From the NCBI RefSeq assembly GCF_003056335.1, contig NZ_PYWA01000011.1:57780-121779 (forward strand): a stretch of 64,000 nucleotides of DNA. Direction: 5' to 3'. This DNA is from Paracoccus indicus (lineage in GTDB: Bacteria > Pseudomonadota > Alphaproteobacteria > Rhodobacterales > Rhodobacteraceae). The translations under genes and the position numbers were made by a program. The notes under the pieces are model-generated. The model had not been told where the DNA came from, made no database searches, and was given only the letters and a program-made list of their open reading frames with translations. Positions 46,534 to 54,495 of this stretch are shown here, in pieces; the stretch's first letter is position 1; every line of letters starts with the position of its first letter.

Positions 46534-47667
46534 TCAGGCTGCGGCAAAATGGCGGGCCAGGCGGTCGTGAAGCCAGGCCCACAGTTCAGGTGACGCGCGT
46601 TCGACAGATCGTCCGACGCGCGTTTCCATTTGCGCCAACGAGACATCGTATTCGATCCAGCCCAGCCCACCTGCGTGCAGATGCTGGATGGCGGGCTGGG
46701 CGCGATCCAAGCCCTTGGCAAAGATCGCGTCGGGGGTCTGCTGTTCCTCGAACTCATGCCAGAGGGCCAGGAACTCGGCCCCCTGCCCCACGGGCAGCAG
46801 GCCGAAGATGCGGCGGGCGGCGGCGGCTTCATCGGCCTGGATCTGCGCCGACCCATGCGCCTGCCCCCCTGCGGAATGCAGCGGCACGTCGCCCACGTCG
46901 ATCTCAACCAGGTCATGGATCAGCAGCATGCGGATGACGCGGCCGATATTCACGTCCGGCCCCGCCAGATCGCCCAGCACCAGCGCATAGAGCGCCAGAT
47001 GCCAGCTGTGCTCGGCGCTGTTTTCCCGGCGCGACCGATCGATCAGCGTCGTGGCGCGCAGGACCGATTTCAGCTGGTCCGCCTCGGCCAGAAAGGCCAG
47101 GCGGCGGGTCAGATCGTCATCCGGCAGGGGCTGACCGTCCAGCAGCAGGCGCGCCGCCTGCATGACCTCGGGCCATTCGTGGTTCAGACGCGCGGCACGC
47201 CCCCGATCGAGGTTGTCGCGCACCACGTCCACATGGTCGGGCACGGGCTGCGGCGCCTGCATCACCTGGAACAGAGGATGCACATGGTCCATCCGCTTGG
47301 CCATCACCGCATCATCGGATCCGTAAGCTTCGAATTCGGACCACAGAGACAACAGCCGGTCGGCATCGGGCGACAACCCGAAGATGCGGCGGGCGGCGGC
47401 CAGTTCGGCACGGTTCAGGGCCGCGACGTCGTGATCCAGATGGATCGGCTGGTCGCCGACGTCGATCTCGACCAGGTCATGCAGCAGCAGCATGGCGATG
47501 GCGCGATCGCTGGCGCCGAAGACCATCGCGTAAAGCGCGACGTGCCAGCTGTGTTCGGCACTGTTCTCGGACCGCGACAGGTCCATCAGGACATTGGCAC
47601 GGGTGACCGATTTCAACCGGTCGGCCGCGCACAGGAAGGCGACATGCTGGCCGATCCGGTGGGTCAT
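46534..47667 (-). CDS. Protein with two tandem HD phosphohydrolase domains
   Basis: A 377-residue protein made of two similar HD domains, each like the 5'-nucleotidase YfbR/HD_3 family. Copy 1 (about residues 1-185) has SRSENSAEHSWH (H39) and LLLHDLVEIDVGD (HD at 63-64); copy 2 (about 186-377) has SRRENSAEHSWH (H220) and LLIHDLVEIDVGD (HD at 251-252). Both keep the metal-binding pattern, so both may hydrolyse phosphate esters of deoxynucleotides or nucleotides; substrate is not readable. No signal peptide. Nine bases downstream of the hydrolase gene, hence probably one transcript. Confidence 0.85.
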   Translation of the reverse strand: MTHRIGQHVAFLCAADRLKSVTRANVLMDLSRSENSAEHSWHVALYAMVFGASDRAIAMLLLHDLVEIDVGDQPIHLDHDVAALNRAELAAARRIFGLSPDADRLLSLWSEFEAYGSDDAVMAKRMDHVHPLFQVMQAPQPVPDHVDVVRDNLDRGRAARLNHEWPEVMQAARLLLDGQPLPDDDLTRRLAFLAEADQLKSVLRATTLIDRSRRENSAEHSWHLALYALVLGDLAGPDVNIGRVIRMLLIHDLVEIDVGDVPLHSAGGQAHGSAQIQADEAAAARRIFGLLPVGQGAEFLALWHEFEEQQTPDAIFAKGLDRAQPAIQHLHAGGLGWIEYDVSLAQMETRVGRSVERASPELWAWLHDRLARHFAAA

Positions 47668-47676
47668 GTCGTTTCC

Positions 47677-48339
47677 TCAGCGGGTGGTTTCGGTCAGCCG
47701 CTTGCGAACGTAGGTCTGCACCATGTCGATCATCGGCTTCATGTGGGCATCGTCGTCGCGGAAGAAGTGATCCGCGCCCTCGATCTCTTCGTGCGTGATG
47801 GTGATGCCCTTCTGCTCGCGCAGCTTGCCGACCAGGGTATGCGTGTCCTTGGGCGGTGCGACGCGGTCGGCGGTGCCGTTCACGATCAGCCCCGACGAGG
47901 GGCACGGTGCCAAGAAGCTGAAGTCATACATGTTCGCGGGCGGCGAGACGCTGATGAAGCCCGTGATCTCGGGGCGGCGCATCAGCAGCTGCATTCCGAT
48001 CCAAGCACCGAAGCTGAAGCCCGCGACCCAGCAATGCTTGCTGTTGGGGTTCATCGACTGCAGGTGGTCCAGCGCCGAGGCGGCATCGGACAATTCGCCC
48101 ACGCCCTGATCGAATTCACCTTGGCTGCGGCCCACGCCGCGGAAGTTGAACCGCATCACGGTGAACCCCATGCGGTGGAACGCGTAATGCAGGTTATAGA
48201 CCACCCGGTTGTTCATCGTGCCGCCGAACTGGGGGTGCGGATGCAGGACGATGGCGATGGGCGCGTCGGGCTTGCCGGGCTGGGGGTGGTAGCGCGCTTC
48301 GAGACGGCCTTCGGGGCCGGGGAAAATCAGCTCGGGCAT
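47677..48339 (-). CDS. Alpha/beta hydrolase
   Basis: A 220-residue alpha/beta hydrolase of the dienelactone-hydrolase-like COG2945 type. It has the oxyanion block VLHPHPQFGGTMNN, RFNFRGVGRS, the nucleophile elbow GFSFG, an aspartate in NGTADRVAP and the catalytic histidine in EGADHFF. Substrate unknown. In Rhodobacterales I recall this gene near the iscR-suf iron-sulfur cluster; here it is divergent from iscR by 179 bases, but no suf genes follow. Confidence 0.85.
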   Translation of the reverse strand: MPELIFPGPEGRLEARYHPQPGKPDAPIAIVLHPHPQFGGTMNNRVVYNLHYAFHRMGFTVMRFNFRGVGRSQGEFDQGVGELSDAASALDHLQSMNPNSKHCWVAGFSFGAWIGMQLLMRRPEITGFISVSPPANMYDFSFLAPCPSSGLIVNGTADRVAPPKDTHTLVGKLREQKGITITHEEIEGADHFFRDDDAHMKPMIDMVQTYVRKRLTETTR

Positions 48340-48518
48340 GGTCTTCCTTCACAGGGCTTTCGGGTTTCTTGACGCTTGCGCGCGCGGCTTCTAGACGGGA
48401 TATCTGGGAAGCCCGCGCGGACTTGGCAAGAAACATGCTGGGCTGGGCATAGCGCGCGATGACGGCGCCCGTCAATGCAAGGCACATGTTTCGGTGCCGG
48501 TTACCAAGGGGCTGTGCC

Positions 48519-48977
48519 ATGAAACTGTCGACCAAGGGGCGTTACGCCATCATCGCGCTGGTGGATCTTGCCATCGCCAAGAACGACGAGCTGACCTCGC
48601 TGGCCGAAATATCGAACCGGCAGGATATCTCTCTGCCTTATCTGGAACAGTTGTTCGTGCGGTTGCGCCGTGCTGGTCTGGTGACCTCGGTGCGCGGTCC
48701 GGGCGGCGGATACCGCCTTGCGCGCGCCCCCGAAACCATCCGCGTCGCCGAGATCCTGGAGGCCGTCGATGAAACCGTCAGCGCAATGCATATCGGCGCG
48801 GGCGCATCGGGCGGCATCTCGGGGTCGCGGGCGCAGACGCTGTCGAACCGCTTGTGGGAAAGCCTCTCGGCGCATGTCTATGTCTTCCTGCACAACCACA
48901 GCCTTGCGGATGTCGCCAAGAACCAGCTGCTGCCCTGCCCCGCGCTGCCCAAGATCCTAAACGTCGTGGACGAATGA
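48519..48977 (+). CDS. iscR: Rrf2 family regulator, IscR type
   Basis: Winged-helix regulator of iron-sulfur cluster genes. The 152-residue product has the MKLSTKGRYAIIALVDLA opening, the winged helix LPYLEQLFVRLRRAGLV and RGPGGGYRLAR. The three-cysteine cluster site of E. coli IscR (residues 92-104) is missing: the segment reads ASGGISGSRAQTLSNRLWE; the only cysteine is in LLPCPALP near the end. Rhodobacter sphaeroides IscR is known to lack two of the three cysteines, so this fits the group. The ATG at 48519 is chosen over one 20 codons upstream. Confidence 0.87.
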   Translation: MKLSTKGRYAIIALVDLAIAKNDELTSLAEISNRQDISLPYLEQLFVRLRRAGLVTSVRGPGGGYRLARAPETIRVAEILEAVDETVSAMHIGAGASGGISGSRAQTLSNRLWESLSAHVYVFLHNHSLADVAKNQLLPCPALPKILNVVDE

Positions 48978-49009
48978 TCGGTCCCATCACGGGGCGATGA
49001 AGTTTTTTT
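48977..49009 (+). terminator. Probable terminator after iscR
   Basis: Bulged stem atcg/cgat and ccc/ggg (48977-48998) around loop atcac, followed by seven T (49003-49009). It starts right at the iscR stop. Confidence 0.7.
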
Positions 49010-49100
49010 GATCCGTCCTGCATCCGGCAGGCCCGACGCCGAGTCATCCGTTCCAGAGGTCGCATTCGGACCCCTGCGCACAACGGTTGAGGAGAGCGTC

Positions 49101-51050
49101 ATGCCAGCCATCACAGGACATTCCATGAAGATCGCATCACTTTACAGCAGCGTCGCCTTTGTCGCGCTGATGGGCGGAGCGGGCCTGGCCCGGGCGGATG
49201 CCACCGCCGATTGCAACACCGGCGCAGGCAGCAATTCCGTCGAATGCGGCGTGAACTCGACCGCGGATGGCGATTTCTCGGTCGCCATCGGCGACGGCGC
49301 GATGACCGATGCCACTTCGGTCGACGGCGTGGCCATCGGCGGCGTCGCCATGGCGACCGGCCCTTCGACCACGGCTGTCGGTGGCGAAACCGTCGCGACC
49401 GGACCCGGCGCATCGGCCATCGGCTGGCAGTCCATGGCAACCGCTGAACGCGCTCAGGCCTTCGGCCATCTTGCCACCGCGCAGGGCGTCCGTTCGCTGG
49501 CCATCGGTGAAAACGCCGATGCGCAAAGCGACCTCTCGACCGCCATCGGCAATGAAACCGTTGCCAACGGCACCGACGCGCTAGCCATCGGCGACACCGC
49601 TGCGGCAAACGGCCCCTCAACCACGGCAGTCGGCGGCGAATCCGTTGCGACCGGCCCCGGCGCATCGGCCATCGGCTGGCAGTCCATGGCAACCGCTGAA
49701 CGCGCTCAGGCCTTCGGTCACCTTGCCACCGCACAAGGCGTCCGTTCTCTGGCAATCGGCGAAAACGCCGATGCACAAAGCGACCTCTCGACCGCCATCG
49801 GCAATGAAACCGTTGCAAACGGCACCGATGCGCTGGCCATCGGCGACACCGCTGCGGCCAACGGTCCCTCGACGACCGCAGTCGGCGGTGAAAGCGTCGC
49901 GACCGGCCCCGGCGCCTCGGCCATCGGCTGGCAGTCCATGGCGACCGCTGAACGCGCCCAAGCCTTCGGTCACCTTGCCACCGCGCAGGGCGTCCGCTCG
50001 CTGGCCATCGGTGAGAACGCCGATGCGCAAAGCGACCTCTCGACCGCCATCGGCAATGAGAGCATCGCCAACGGCATCGACGCGCTGGCCATCGGTGATA
50101 CCGCTGCGGCCAACGGCAATTCGACCACCGCTGTCGGCGGCGAATCCGTCGCGACCGGCCCTGGCGCATCGGCCATCGGCTGGCAGTCCATGGCGACCGC
50201 CGAACGCGCCCAGGCTTTCGGTCACCTTGCGACCGCGCAAGGCGTCCGTTCGCTGGCCATCGGCGAAAACGCCGATGCGCAGAGCGATATGTCCACCGCT
50301 ATCGGCAACGAATCCATTGCCAACGGCATCGACGCGCTGGCCATTGGTGATACCGCTGCGGCCAACGGCAATTCGACCACCGCTGTCGGCGGCGAATCCG
50401 TCGCGACCGGTCCCGGCGCGACGGCCATCGGCTGGCAGTCGGTCGCAGGTGCCGAACGCGCGCAGGCCTTCGGTCACCTGGCGCAGGCCACCGGCGTTCG
50501 TTCGACCGCAGTGGGCGAGGCTGCGATGGCCCTGGGTGCAGGCTCGATCGCCATGGGTGATCAGGCATCTGCCGCCGCCGACAATTCGGTCGCTATCGGT
50601 GCTGGCGCATCGGCTACCCGCGCGAATGAATTCGTGCTGGGCAATGCGCAGAACACCTATCGCGCGGCAGGCATCGCTTCCACGGCCAGCACGGCGGCGC
50701 AATCGGGTCCGGTGGGCATCGTGACCTCGGACGCACAGGGCAATCTGGCGGTGGATCGTTCCATCGGCACGCAGATGTCGCAGCTTGACAGCCGGGTGCG
50801 TTCGCTTGGATCCTCGATCGAGGACAACAAGGAAGGTATCGCGATGGCCATGGCGCTCAGCACGCCCTATGTCCCCGAGGACAAGACCTTCGCGGTCTCG
50901 ACCAGCCTTGGTGCCTTCGACGGGGCAACGGCGATGGCAGCCTCGATGGGGTATCGCTTTGACGCCAACACCCAGTTCGACGCAGGCGTCACCTATGGCT
51001 TCGACCGCAACCAGGTCGGCGGTCGTATCGGCGTGACCTACGCGTGGTAA
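49101..51050 (+). CDS. Trimeric autotransporter adhesin (YadA type) with four near-identical head repeats
   Basis: Outer-membrane adhesin that trimerises to form a surface stalk. In 649 residues: signal peptide to about residue 33 (GGAGLARA), a YadA-like head of 14-residue-type motifs (AIG-x-x-A) from about residue 45 to 510, a short neck, a coiled coil (QLDSRVRSLGSSIEDNKEG) and a 4-strand YadA anchor ending in YAW, the usual aromatic C-terminus. Four 84-residue units (nucleotides 49359-50366) repeat almost identically. ATG at 49101 after GAGGAG; the ATG at 49125 is possible. Its stop overlaps the next gene. Confidence 0.92.
   Translation: MPAITGHSMKIASLYSSVAFVALMGGAGLARADATADCNTGAGSNSVECGVNSTADGDFSVAIGDGAMTDATSVDGVAIGGVAMATGPSTTAVGGETVATGPGASAIGWQSMATAERAQAFGHLATAQGVRSLAIGENADAQSDLSTAIGNETVANGTDALAIGDTAAANGPSTTAVGGESVATGPGASAIGWQSMATAERAQAFGHLATAQGVRSLAIGENADAQSDLSTAIGNETVANGTDALAIGDTAAANGPSTTAVGGESVATGPGASAIGWQSMATAERAQAFGHLATAQGVRSLAIGENADAQSDLSTAIGNESIANGIDALAIGDTAAANGNSTTAVGGESVATGPGASAIGWQSMATAERAQAFGHLATAQGVRSLAIGENADAQSDMSTAIGNESIANGIDALAIGDTAAANGNSTTAVGGESVATGPGATAIGWQSVAGAERAQAFGHLAQATGVRSTAVGEAAMALGAGSIAMGDQASAAADNSVAIGAGASATRANEFVLGNAQNTYRAAGIASTASTAAQSGPVGIVTSDAQGNLAVDRSIGTQMSQLDSRVRSLGSSIEDNKEGIAMAMALSTPYVPEDKTFAVSTSLGAFDGATAMAASMGYRFDANTQFDAGVTYGFDRNQVGGRIGVTYAW
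49359..50366 (+). repeat. Four direct repeats of 252 bases in the autotransporter head
   Basis: Copies begin at 49359, 49611, 49863 and 50115; a partial, diverged fifth begins at 50367. Each encodes 84 residues starting GPSTTAVGGE or GNSTTAVGGE. Copies 3 and 4 share ESIANGI in place of ETVANGT, so the copies are not all equal in age. Confidence 0.92.
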
Positions 51051-51538
51051 GCAGCCGCATATCGAAACCGGGGGCGCTGCTGCGTGCAGCGTCCCTGAGC
51101 CTGGCGCTGGCACTTTCGGGTGCCGGCGCTTCTGCACAGGACGCCCCCGCCCAGACCAACCTGGTCGAGCCAAGCTATGCCACCGCCCTGATCCGCGATG
51201 TGCTGGCGGCGGTGAACCACGGCAACTGGACGGGCAATTACACCGTGCTGCGGGACTATGCCGCGCCGGAATTTGCACAGGCCAATGATCCCACGCGCTT
51301 GGCGGGGCTCTTCACCGATGTCCGGGCCGAGCGTCTGGACCTGCTGCCGGTGATGACCACCGATCCGGTAATGGTCGATACCCAGCTGAGCCAGAGCGCC
51401 CGCGAATTGCGCCTGACCGGCTATTTCCCGCTGGAACCGCGCCACGTCAGCTTCGACCTGGTCTTCGGGCTGGAGGGGCGTCGCTGGCTGCTGCTGGGCA
51501 TCTCGGTCGGGGCTTTCGACGCCATCGAAAAGCCCTAG
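51044..51538 (+). CDS. Secreted NTF2-like protein coupled to the autotransporter
   Basis: A 164-residue protein with a signal peptide (cut near residue 32, ASAQDA) and a compact domain with NYTVLRDYAAPEFAQAN, RLAGLFTDVRAERLDLLPV, LRLTGYFPLEPRHVSFDLVF and RRWLLLGISVG, a pattern like NTF2-fold secreted proteins. I do not know a function. It starts with GTG seven bases inside the autotransporter gene, so it is translated by coupling; its stop shares CTAG with the convergent ArsC-like gene. Confidence 0.75.
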   Translation: MVSSRISKPGALLRAASLSLALALSGAGASAQDAPAQTNLVEPSYATALIRDVLAAVNHGNWTGNYTVLRDYAAPEFAQANDPTRLAGLFTDVRAERLDLLPVMTTDPVMVDTQLSQSARELRLTGYFPLEPRHVSFDLVFGLEGRRWLLLGISVGAFDAIEKP

Positions 51539-51891
51539 GGCAGGAAATCGAAGATACGCTCCTTGGGGCGGCAGACCACGGCCCCTTCACTACCTAAGAT
51601 CACCGGACGCTCGATCAGGATCGGGTGTTCCGCCATGGCCGCGATCAGCGTGGCATCGTCCAGCGACGGGTCCGACAGCCCCAACTCGTCATGGGGCGTG
51701 CCCTTGCGGCGCAGCAGTCCCCGGGGGCCGATGCCTAGCAAAGCCAGCGCCTGTTCCAGTTCCGCGACCGAGGGCGCGTCCTTGATGTAATCGCGCACGG
51801 TCACTTCGACCCCCGCCTCGCGCAGCGCGTTCAGCACGAAGCGTGACGTCGAGCAGGTCGGCTTGTGCCAGATGGTATAGGTCATCGTCAT
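51535..51891 (-). CDS. arsC: ArsC/Spx-family reductase
   Basis: Thioredoxin-fold protein of the glutaredoxin-dependent arsenate reductase family, 118 residues, with the active-site block KPTCSTSRFVLNALRE (cysteine followed by Ser-Thr-Ser-Arg), and PVILGSEGAVVCRPKERIFDFL at the end. True arsenate reduction cannot be read from sequence; no arsenic resistance genes lie here, so a different thiol reductase is possible. Overlaps the Lrp stop by four bases. Confidence 0.8.
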   Translation of the reverse strand: MTMTYTIWHKPTCSTSRFVLNALREAGVEVTVRDYIKDAPSVAELEQALALLGIGPRGLLRRKGTPHDELGLSDPSLDDATLIAAMAEHPILIERPVILGSEGAVVCRPKERIFDFLP

Positions 51892-52412
51892 GCCCCCTTC
51901 TGCGGCAGGTCGGGGATGGGCAGCGCGCTGGAGGCCTTGATCTCCTCCATCGACAAAAGCGCCGTGACGTTGTGGATCTTCACCTCGGAAATCAGCGACT
52001 GATAGAACCGATCGTAGGCGCGCGCGTTACGCACCTGCACCTTGAGGATATAGTCGATGTCACCAGCCAATCTGTGCGCCTCGACCACCTCGGGGCGGTC
52101 GCGCAAGGCCTTCAGGAAACGGCCCGCCCATTCCTTGTCGTGTTCGCTGGTGCGGACCAGGACGAAGAAGCAGGCCTCGAGGCCCAGTGCCTCGGGGTCG
52201 AGGATGGCGACCTGCTTGCGGATCACGCCCGCCTCGCGCAGCTTGCGGATGCGGTTCCAGACGGGGGTCTTGGATGCGCCCACACGCTCGGCGATCTGGT
52301 CCAGCGACAGGCTGGCATCCTGCTGCAGCTGGAACAGGATTTTGCGGTCCACCTCGTCCAGACGGACGGAAATTTGCGTTGCGCCGCTTTCTGTGGAAAC
52401 AGGTTCCGACAT
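51888..52412 (-). CDS. Lrp/AsnC family transcriptional regulator, divergent from the cys operon
   Basis: A 174-residue regulator with an N-terminal helix-turn-helix (LDEVDRKILFQLQQDASLSLDQIAERVGASKTPVWNRIRKL) and a C-terminal ligand-binding RAM domain (AHRLAGDIDYILKVQV, VTALLSMEEIK). Divergent by 99 bases from the sulfite/APS reductase genes, the arrangement seen in many alphaproteobacteria, so it probably controls them in response to an amino acid such as cysteine (inferred). The ATG at 52412 is chosen over long upstream frame. Confidence 0.9.
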   Translation of the reverse strand: MSEPVSTESGATQISVRLDEVDRKILFQLQQDASLSLDQIAERVGASKTPVWNRIRKLREAGVIRKQVAILDPEALGLEACFFVLVRTSEHDKEWAGRFLKALRDRPEVVEAHRLAGDIDYILKVQVRNARAYDRFYQSLISEVKIHNVTALLSMEEIKASSALPIPDLPQKGA

Positions 52413-52459
52413 TCTTTTCGCTCCGGTCAGGTCATCCTTATTTCGCGTGCCCCCTCGCA

Positions 52460-52479
52460 AGAATCCAGAACAAAATTCT
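52460..52479. promoter_or_regulatory. Candidate Lrp operator between the regulator and the cys operon
   Basis: Inverted repeat agaat (52460-52464) and attct (52475-52479) with ten bases between; AT-rich and followed by tatata. Lrp/AsnC sites are often such loose palindromes. It lies 33 bases before the first cys-operon start. Confidence 0.4.
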
Positions 52480-52511
52480 ATATAGAGACCAGTATCAGAA
52501 AGGTCCGAGTC

Positions 52512-52844
52512 ATGAGCAAAGCCTTCACCCCGACGGCAAACAAGCCCGGTGTCATCACCGCCAACGATCTGCGCGAAGGCTTCAACGTCTGGATGTGCGA
52601 AGACGGCTGGACGCCCGATCCGCGCAAGGCGACGCTCTATGAGGACGAGGCCATCGCCGAACTGGCGCTGCTGCAGGCCATCGGCCAGGCGGACCGCGTC
52701 GTCGGCCCCTATATCGTCGAGGCCAAGCGCGGCCCGAACGGACCCGAGCCCGTCCATTTCCGCGAAGCGTTCCGCCAGCGCGGGCCTTCCAACTATTTCC
52801 ACGGCATACAGGCCGAACAGCAAGCCGAGGCCAGCAATGTTTGA
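52512..52844 (+). CDS. DUF2849 domain protein, first gene of the sulfur operon
   Basis: A 110-residue soluble protein of the DUF2849 family (ANDLREGFNVWMCEDGWTPDPRKATLYEDE; SNYFHGIQAEQ). Members lie before sulfite reductase in alphaproteobacteria; no reaction is established. Conserved aromatic and acidic residues suggest a binding role. Overlaps the next gene by eight bases (start at 52837), so expression is coupled. A linked cysG is not in this window. Confidence 0.85.
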   Translation: MSKAFTPTANKPGVITANDLREGFNVWMCEDGWTPDPRKATLYEDEAIAELALLQAIGQADRVVGPYIVEAKRGPNGPEPVHFREAFRQRGPSNYFHGIQAEQQAEASNV

Positions 52845-54495
52845 TGTCCGCCCCGTCGAGATCGACTATGTCCAGCACCGCGCCCAGCAGTTCCGCGAAC
52901 AGGTCGCCCGTCGCCTTGACGGCAGCCTGACCGAGGAAGAGTTCCGCCCCCTGCGCCTGATGAACGGCGTCTATCTGCAGCTGCATGCCTATATGCTGCG
53001 GGTGGCCGTGCCCTACGGCACGATCAACCCCGACCAGATGCGCACGCTGGCGCTGCTGGCCGAAAAATACGACAAGGGTTACGGGCATTGGACCACCCGC
53101 CAGAACATCCAGTACAACTGGCCCAAGCTGGTGGACATCCCGGACATGCTGGACGAATTGGCCAAGGTCGGGATGCATGCCATCCAGACCAGCGGCAACA
53201 CGATCCGCAATGTCACCACCGATGCCTTCGCAGGCGCGGCCTTCGACGAAACCGCCGATCCGCGCCCCTATGCGGAACTGCTGCGCAGCTGGTCGACCGA
53301 CCACGCCGAATTCCAGTTCCTGCCGCGCAAGTTCAAGATCGCCATCTCCAGCGGTGCCAAGGACCGTGCGGTCATTGCCGCCCATGACATCGGCCTGCGC
53401 CTGAAGGAACAGGACGGCAAGACCGGCTTCGAGGTCTGGATCGGTGGCGGTCTTGGCCGGACGCCGGTGCTGGGCCAGGTGGTCCGCGACTTCCTGCCCG
53501 AGGAGGACCTGCTTCCTTACGTCGAGGCGATCATTGCCACCTACAACCTGGCCGGTCGCCGCGACAACAAGTACAAGGCCCGCATCAAGATCACCGTGAT
53601 GGAGCGCGGCATGGACGTCATGCGCGCCGAGATCGAGGAAGAATTCCTGGCCCGCCGTCGTGATTTCCACGGCGCCGACCGCGAGGCGCTGGCCATCTTC
53701 AAGGACCGCTTCCGCGCGCCCGCCTTCCGCAACGCCGCCACCGACGGCTTCGAGGCCGAGCGTCAGGCCAACCCCGGTTTCCGCAGCTGGACCGATACCA
53801 ACCTGCACCAGCACCGGATCGATGGCTATGCCAGCGTCGTCGTGACCTTCAAGTCGCCCGGCCAGACGCCCGGCGATGCCAGCGCGGAACAGATGCGCCT
53901 GATCGCCGATCTGGCCGAGCGTTTCGGCCATTCCGACATTCGCATCATGCACGACCAGAACGTGGCCCTGCCGCATGTCCACAAATCGGACCTGCCCGCG
54001 CTTTATCCCGAGCTGAAGGCCGCCGGTCTGGCCACTGCCAATGCCGGTCTGACCAGCGACATCATCGCCTGCCCGGGCATGGATTACTGCGCGCTGGCCA
54101 CCGCCCGCTCGATCCCCATCGCCGAGGAGATCGCCGACCACTTCCGCGCCTTGGGGCTGGAGGAGGAGATCGGCAATCTGAACATCCGCATCTCGGGCTG
54201 CATCAATGCCTGCGGTCACCACCACCTGGGCCATATCGGCATCCTGGGGCTGGATCGCGCGGGCGTCGAAAACTATCAGATCACGCTTGGCGGCGATGCC
54301 TATGACATCCCGGCCATCGGCCAGCGCGCCGGTGCGGGCTTCCCCGCCGAAGAGGTCGTGCCCGCCATAGACCGCCTGCTGCGCGCCTATCTGGAGGTGC
54401 GTCAGGATGAGAACGAACGCTTCATCGACGCCTATCGCCGTCTTGGACAGGCGCCCTTCAAGGCCGCCCTTTATCCGGAAACGGCCGATGCTTGA
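52837..54495 (+). CDS. cysI: Assimilatory sulfite (nitrite/sulfite) reductase hemoprotein
   Basis: Reduces sulfite to sulfide with siroheme and a 4Fe-4S cluster; by motif it is the ferredoxin-linked type. The 552-residue protein has the substrate-binding GNTIRNVTTDAFAGAA, the repeat-half RISGCINACGHHHLGHIG, and cluster cysteines in CPGMDYC (C-x5-C) and CINAC (C-x3-C). Start ATG at 52837 within the end of DUF2849. Overlaps cysH by eight bases. Nitrite reduction cannot be excluded from sequence alone; the neighbours favour sulfite. Confidence 0.94.
   Translation: MFDVRPVEIDYVQHRAQQFREQVARRLDGSLTEEEFRPLRLMNGVYLQLHAYMLRVAVPYGTINPDQMRTLALLAEKYDKGYGHWTTRQNIQYNWPKLVDIPDMLDELAKVGMHAIQTSGNTIRNVTTDAFAGAAFDETADPRPYAELLRSWSTDHAEFQFLPRKFKIAISSGAKDRAVIAAHDIGLRLKEQDGKTGFEVWIGGGLGRTPVLGQVVRDFLPEEDLLPYVEAIIATYNLAGRRDNKYKARIKITVMERGMDVMRAEIEEEFLARRRDFHGADREALAIFKDRFRAPAFRNAATDGFEAERQANPGFRSWTDTNLHQHRIDGYASVVVTFKSPGQTPGDASAEQMRLIADLAERFGHSDIRIMHDQNVALPHVHKSDLPALYPELKAAGLATANAGLTSDIIACPGMDYCALATARSIPIAEEIADHFRALGLEEEIGNLNIRISGCINACGHHHLGHIGILGLDRAGVENYQITLGGDAYDIPAIGQRAGAGFPAEEVVPAIDRLLRAYLEVRQDENERFIDAYRRLGQAPFKAALYPETADA

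Noticed and set aside
48340..48518. A promoter with TTGACG near 48369 for iscR.
   Set aside because: No -10 element at the right distance was convincing (tctaga is 15 bases away), so it is not listed as a feature.
49359..50366. Regularly spaced repeats that might be taken for a CRISPR array.
   Set aside because: The period is 252 bases, the units are in frame and coding for adhesin repeats, and there are no short unique spacers.
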